Source of the DNA: Bacteroidia bacterium
GTDB lineage: Bacteria > Bacteroidota > Bacteroidia > UKL13-3
DNA length: 8,085 nt
Direction of reading: 5' to 3'
Assembly: GCA_022402405.1 (NCBI GenBank)
Contig: JAKRSG010000294.1
Coordinates: forward strand, 1-8,085
In this document: in pieces, positions 7,159 to 8,085 of the stretch
Layout: every line of letters starts with the position of its first letter
Position numbering within the stretch: the first letter of the stretch is position 1
Translations under genes and position numbers: made by a program
The notes under the pieces: model-generated
Told to the model about the DNA's origin: nothing
Seen by the model: the letters and a program-made list of their open reading frames with translations, nothing else
Database searches by the model: none

Positions 7159-7195
7159 AAAAAAAGGCCGCTTGAAACATCAAGCGGCCTTTTTT
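7159..7195. terminator. Bidirectional intrinsic terminator
   Basis: A perfect 10-bp GC-rich stem, GGCCGCTTGA (7166-7175) pairing with TCAAGCGGCC (7180-7189), has an AACA loop. It is flanked by a run of seven A (7159-7165) and a run of six T (7190-7195), so the pairing extends to 16 bp. It starts 7 bases after the stop of the 935-residue gene and ends 17 bases from the stop of gldJ. It can end transcription of both convergent genes. Confidence 0.95.
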
Positions 7196-7211
7196 GAATT
7201 CCATTCTAATA

Positions 7212-8085
7212 TTATTTTCTACCTTTTTTGGTCATGTCTCCTACTCTATCCATTACACAACGGAAACCGATAGTAGCAGTAGATTGATCTTGATCTAAGA
7301 ATCTTCTGTTACCTGGACTTAACCAATAAGCTTTATCAGCCCAGCTACCACCTTTATAAACGCGAGCAGCATTATCAATCAAAGAAGAAACACTATACTC
7401 GTATTTTTGTTCGATATCTGGGTACGTTAATTCGTCTTTGTAACCAATATTATCTGCTTTCTTATAGTTTCTACGCTTGGCATTATCTTCTTCAGTAACG
7501 TCTTCGTAAATCATTCTACCCAAGTCGTCTTTCTCTGAGATAAAGCCATCTGCATCTTTTTTATATTTCTTGTAGTTGTTACCACGATATGGGTTAAAGC
7601 CAGTCATATCTTCCAATGAAAGCGGACGATATACGTCGTTAGTCCACTCACTAACATTACCAGCCATGTGGTATAAACCAAAATCATTTGGCAAATATCT
7701 AACATCTTTTACCAAAGTAGTATAAAGAGCACCATCGTTTAAGTTACCAGCAATACCCGCTCCGTCGCCTCTACCACGAGTGTAGTTAGCATACATTTTA
7801 CCGCGAGTTTTTTCAGTATCACCTCTACGAAGAGTTAATCCATTCCAAGGATAAATACGCTTAACATCGATATTTTCGTTGAACCCAGCTGATTTGTATG
7901 CACCTGCTGCATATTCCCACTCAGCTTCTGTTGGTAGACGGTAGCTAGGTAATAAAATACCATCTTCCATGCGAACCGAACGTGTTTTTGCACCTGGTGC
8001 ATAGTCACGTAATTCTTTCTTTACACTTGGAGTGTATAAACCTAACAAATAAGCTTCAGTATTGAAGTTCTCAGGACCAGTTTGT
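7212..8085 (-). CDS. gldJ: Gliding motility / T9SS lipoprotein GldJ, C-terminal part
   Basis: The last 290 residues of a protein with the formylglycine-generating-enzyme (SUMF1) fold are present; the 5' part, with the expected lipoprotein signal, lies beyond the right edge. An in-frame TTG at 8048 is internal, since the frame continues upstream as QTGPENFNTEAY. Landmarks in visible residues: YRLPTEAEWEYAA at about 48-60, YPWNG at 78-82, RGRGDGAGIAGNLNDGA at 103-119, NDFGLYHMAGNVSEWTNDVY at 133-152, RVYKGGSWADKAYWLSPGNR at 241-260, and IGFRCVM at 272-278. The long insert after DVYRPLS, with FNPYRGNNY, and the AGNLNDGA segment fit GldJ better than its relative GldK, as far as I remember both. 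The family is required for gliding and T9SS function. The catalytic Cys pair of true formylglycine enzymes, expected just after GGSW, is absent (ADKAYWL), so a structural role is likely. The gene is convergent with the 935-residue gene and ends at the shared terminator. Confidence 0.85.
   Translation of the reverse strand, partial: QTGPENFNTEAYLLGLYTPSVKKELRDYAPGAKTRSVRMEDGILLPSYRLPTEAEWEYAAGAYKSAGFNENIDVKRIYPWNGLTLRRGDTEKTRGKMYANYTRGRGDGAGIAGNLNDGALYTTLVKDVRYLPNDFGLYHMAGNVSEWTNDVYRPLSLEDMTGFNPYRGNNYKKYKKDADGFISEKDDLGRMIYEDVTEEDNAKRRNYKKADNIGYKDELTYPDIEQKYEYSVSSLIDNAARVYKGGSWADKAYWLSPGNRRFLDQDQSTATIGFRCVMDRVGDMTKKGRK

Noticed and set aside
8046..8048. TTG at 8048 as the start of a short 278-residue gldJ-like gene.
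   Set aside because: The frame continues upstream to the window edge with family-like sequence (PENFNTEAY), and the domain would lack its N-terminal half.

Overview
The window comes from an AT-rich member of the Bacteroidota that has the type IX secretion system (T9SS) and gliding machinery. The evidence is the end of a GldJ lipoprotein gene, two complete genes ending in the gliding-motility-associated (CHU_C, T9SS type B sorting) domain, a PKD-type surface protein, an ECF sigma factor of the Bacteroidota style, and the absence of obvious Shine-Dalgarno sequences. I cannot place it more precisely, although the style fits a Chitinophagales/Sphingobacteriales-like lineage.

Layout. Positions 1-2722 (minus strand) hold the first 907 codons of a large secreted PKD-domain protein that runs off the left edge. 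Upstream of it, in the same direction, are a single-pass membrane protein (2795-3664) and an ECF sigma factor (3668-4261), so the transcription order is sigma factor, membrane protein, PKD protein. The membrane protein combines an anti-sigma-like N-terminus, one membrane helix, a Pro/Glu/Lys-rich linker and a C-terminal CHU_C domain. Divergent from the sigma gene lies a complete 935-residue secreted protein (4345-7152) with a signal peptide, a beta-propeller made of SBBP-type repeats, a PKD-like segment and a C-terminal CHU_C domain. A strong bidirectional hairpin terminator (7159-7195) separates it from the convergent 3' part of gldJ (7212 to the right edge).

How the parts may work together. 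GldJ is a known gliding and T9SS component. The two large proteins look like exported surface proteins; only the 935-residue one shows its sorting domain, because the other is cut off. The sigma/membrane pair between them is the most interesting element. It puts a T9SS sorting-type domain on the periplasmic end of a putative anti-sigma factor, which suggests a surveillance circuit linking T9SS activity to transcription. This is inference from architecture and gene order. The pair is also odd at the level of translation: neither gene has a usable ATG, and the two frames are the same, separated by a single TAG.

There is no gene-free stretch longer than 300 bases. I saw no RNA gene, CRISPR array, insertion sequence or integration site.
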